Source of the DNA: Candidatus Saccharimonadota bacterium
GTDB taxonomy: Bacteria; Patescibacteriota; Saccharimonadia; Saccharimonadales; Saccharimonadaceae
Length of the DNA: 64,000 nucleotides
Direction: 5' to 3'
Assembly (NCBI GenBank): GCA_027312225.1
Contig: DAICXK010000003.1
Location: 244 to 64,243, forward strand
The notes under the pieces were generated by a model. That model had not been told where the DNA came from and ran no database searches. It saw only the letters and a program-made list of their open reading frames with translations. The translations under genes and the position numbers were made by a program. This document shows positions 63,658 to 64,000 of the stretch, piece after piece; position 1 is the stretch's first letter; each line of letters opens with the position of its first letter.

Positions 63658-64000
63658 ATGGCATTTGGTCCCATCATGCGGTTCAAGGTCGGCGACCTTG
63701 ACATCGAACTGGCGCCCCTAACGCACGAGTCGATGAGCGAGTTTGTCAATCTCAGCCACGGCGGCGGCATGCAGCGCCACCAAGTGACACGGTATCTCGG
63801 CAGGCGGCTGGCGCCGACCGTCGAGGACGAGCACGAGTGGTTCGACAAGACCAGGGCAGACCGCACCAGCATTGTCTGGGGCATCTGGGTTATCGACGGG
63901 AATGAGCGCATTCTCATCGGCAACTCCGCCCTCAACGGCATTGGCGAAGACGGCCACACCGGCTTTATCCGCCAGGCCACCAGCGGCTCGATGATTTTTC
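63658..64000 (+). CDS. GNAT-type acetyltransferase (3' truncated), GC-rich cassette
   Basis: 114 residues are visible before the window ends. The pattern is that of RimJ/RimL-type acetyltransferases: an early LTHESMSEFVNLSHGG, a middle WGIWVIDGNERILIGNSAL strand pair and a late GHTGFIRQATSGSMIF, which occupies the acetyl-CoA site region. The ATG follows AAAGGAGAGG. Codons are GC-ending and a leader hairpin is present, as in the other cassettes. The substrate is unknown. Confidence 0.7.
   Translation, partial: MAFGPIMRFKVGDLDIELAPLTHESMSEFVNLSHGGGMQRHQVTRYLGRRLAPTVEDEHEWFDKTRADRTSIVWGIWVIDGNERILIGNSALNGIGEDGHTGFIRQATSGSMIF

Overview
The window looks like a chromosomal segment of a Saccharibacterium (TM7, Patescibacteria/CPR). 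The evidence is the gene set: a complete F-type ATP synthase operon, DprA, type IV pilin-like and VirD4/VirB4-like proteins, a fused OtsA-OtsB trehalose enzyme, DUF3048, PEGA and sortase surface proteins, and almost no biosynthetic genes. The compact, leaderless gene layout also fits. TGA is used as a stop codon (der ends in an ATGA overlap with pth), so the code is 11, not the recoded code 25 of Absconditabacteria or Gracilibacteria. No 16S rRNA is present, so the taxonomic call is inference.

Layout. 1-5.5 kb: end of a pilin-like gene, a conserved hypothetical, a Tim44-like membrane protein and a UvrD-type helicase/nuclease. 5.4-7.9 kb: a structured RNA leader with a tiny CxxC protein, tRNA-dihydrouridine synthase and a stand-alone PlsC-like acyltransferase. 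7.9-14.5 kb (minus): ATP synthase operon atpI-like-B-E-F-H-A-G-D-C with its terminator. 14.6-23.2 kb: glutaredoxin, a pilin-RCC1 protein, ABC-F ATPase, hydrolase, two glycosyltransferases, smpB and a membrane protein. 23.2-33.5 kb: exonuclease III, HAD phosphatase, NAD(P)HX dehydratase-like protein, 2H phosphoesterase-like protein, tRNA-Leu, sortase, PEGA protein, gltX and DUF3048. 33.4-42.4 kb: two histidine kinase/response regulator pairs around tRNA-Glu, a Ca2+-type P-ATPase and a GH5 glucanase. 42.3-45.1 kb: RsuA-type pseudouridine synthase, der, pth. 45.1-46.6 kb: divergent cassettes and a candidate ncRNA. 46.6-55.5 kb: dprA, topA, pilin, a sigma-region-4/HARE-HTH protein and a VirD4/VirB4-like ATPase. 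55.5-64 kb: more cassettes, a HIT protein, an LLM oxidoreductase with an F420-reductase-like partner, otsAB, an RdgB-type NTPase and a truncated GNAT.

Two styles of gene expression are interleaved. Ordinary genes have a -10 hexamer (often extended, TGnTAnnnT) that ends about 6-11 nt before the start codon and no Shine-Dalgarno sequence, as expected for leaderless mRNAs. Scattered between them are about ten single-gene units whose codons mostly end in G or C: 5753-5917, 7076-7771, 23245-23637, 45166-45555, 45738-46199, 55630-56166, 56350-56871, 57185-57436, 62257-62715 and 63658 to the end. Most have a recognisable sigma70-like promoter, a 5' leader that often starts with a hairpin, a Shine-Dalgarno sequence, one ORF and a strong GC-rich hairpin just past the stop. 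Most of their proteins are unrecognised. This dispersed cassette set, with the structured leader at 5476-5752 and the candidate ncRNA at 46262-46572, is the most unusual content of the window.
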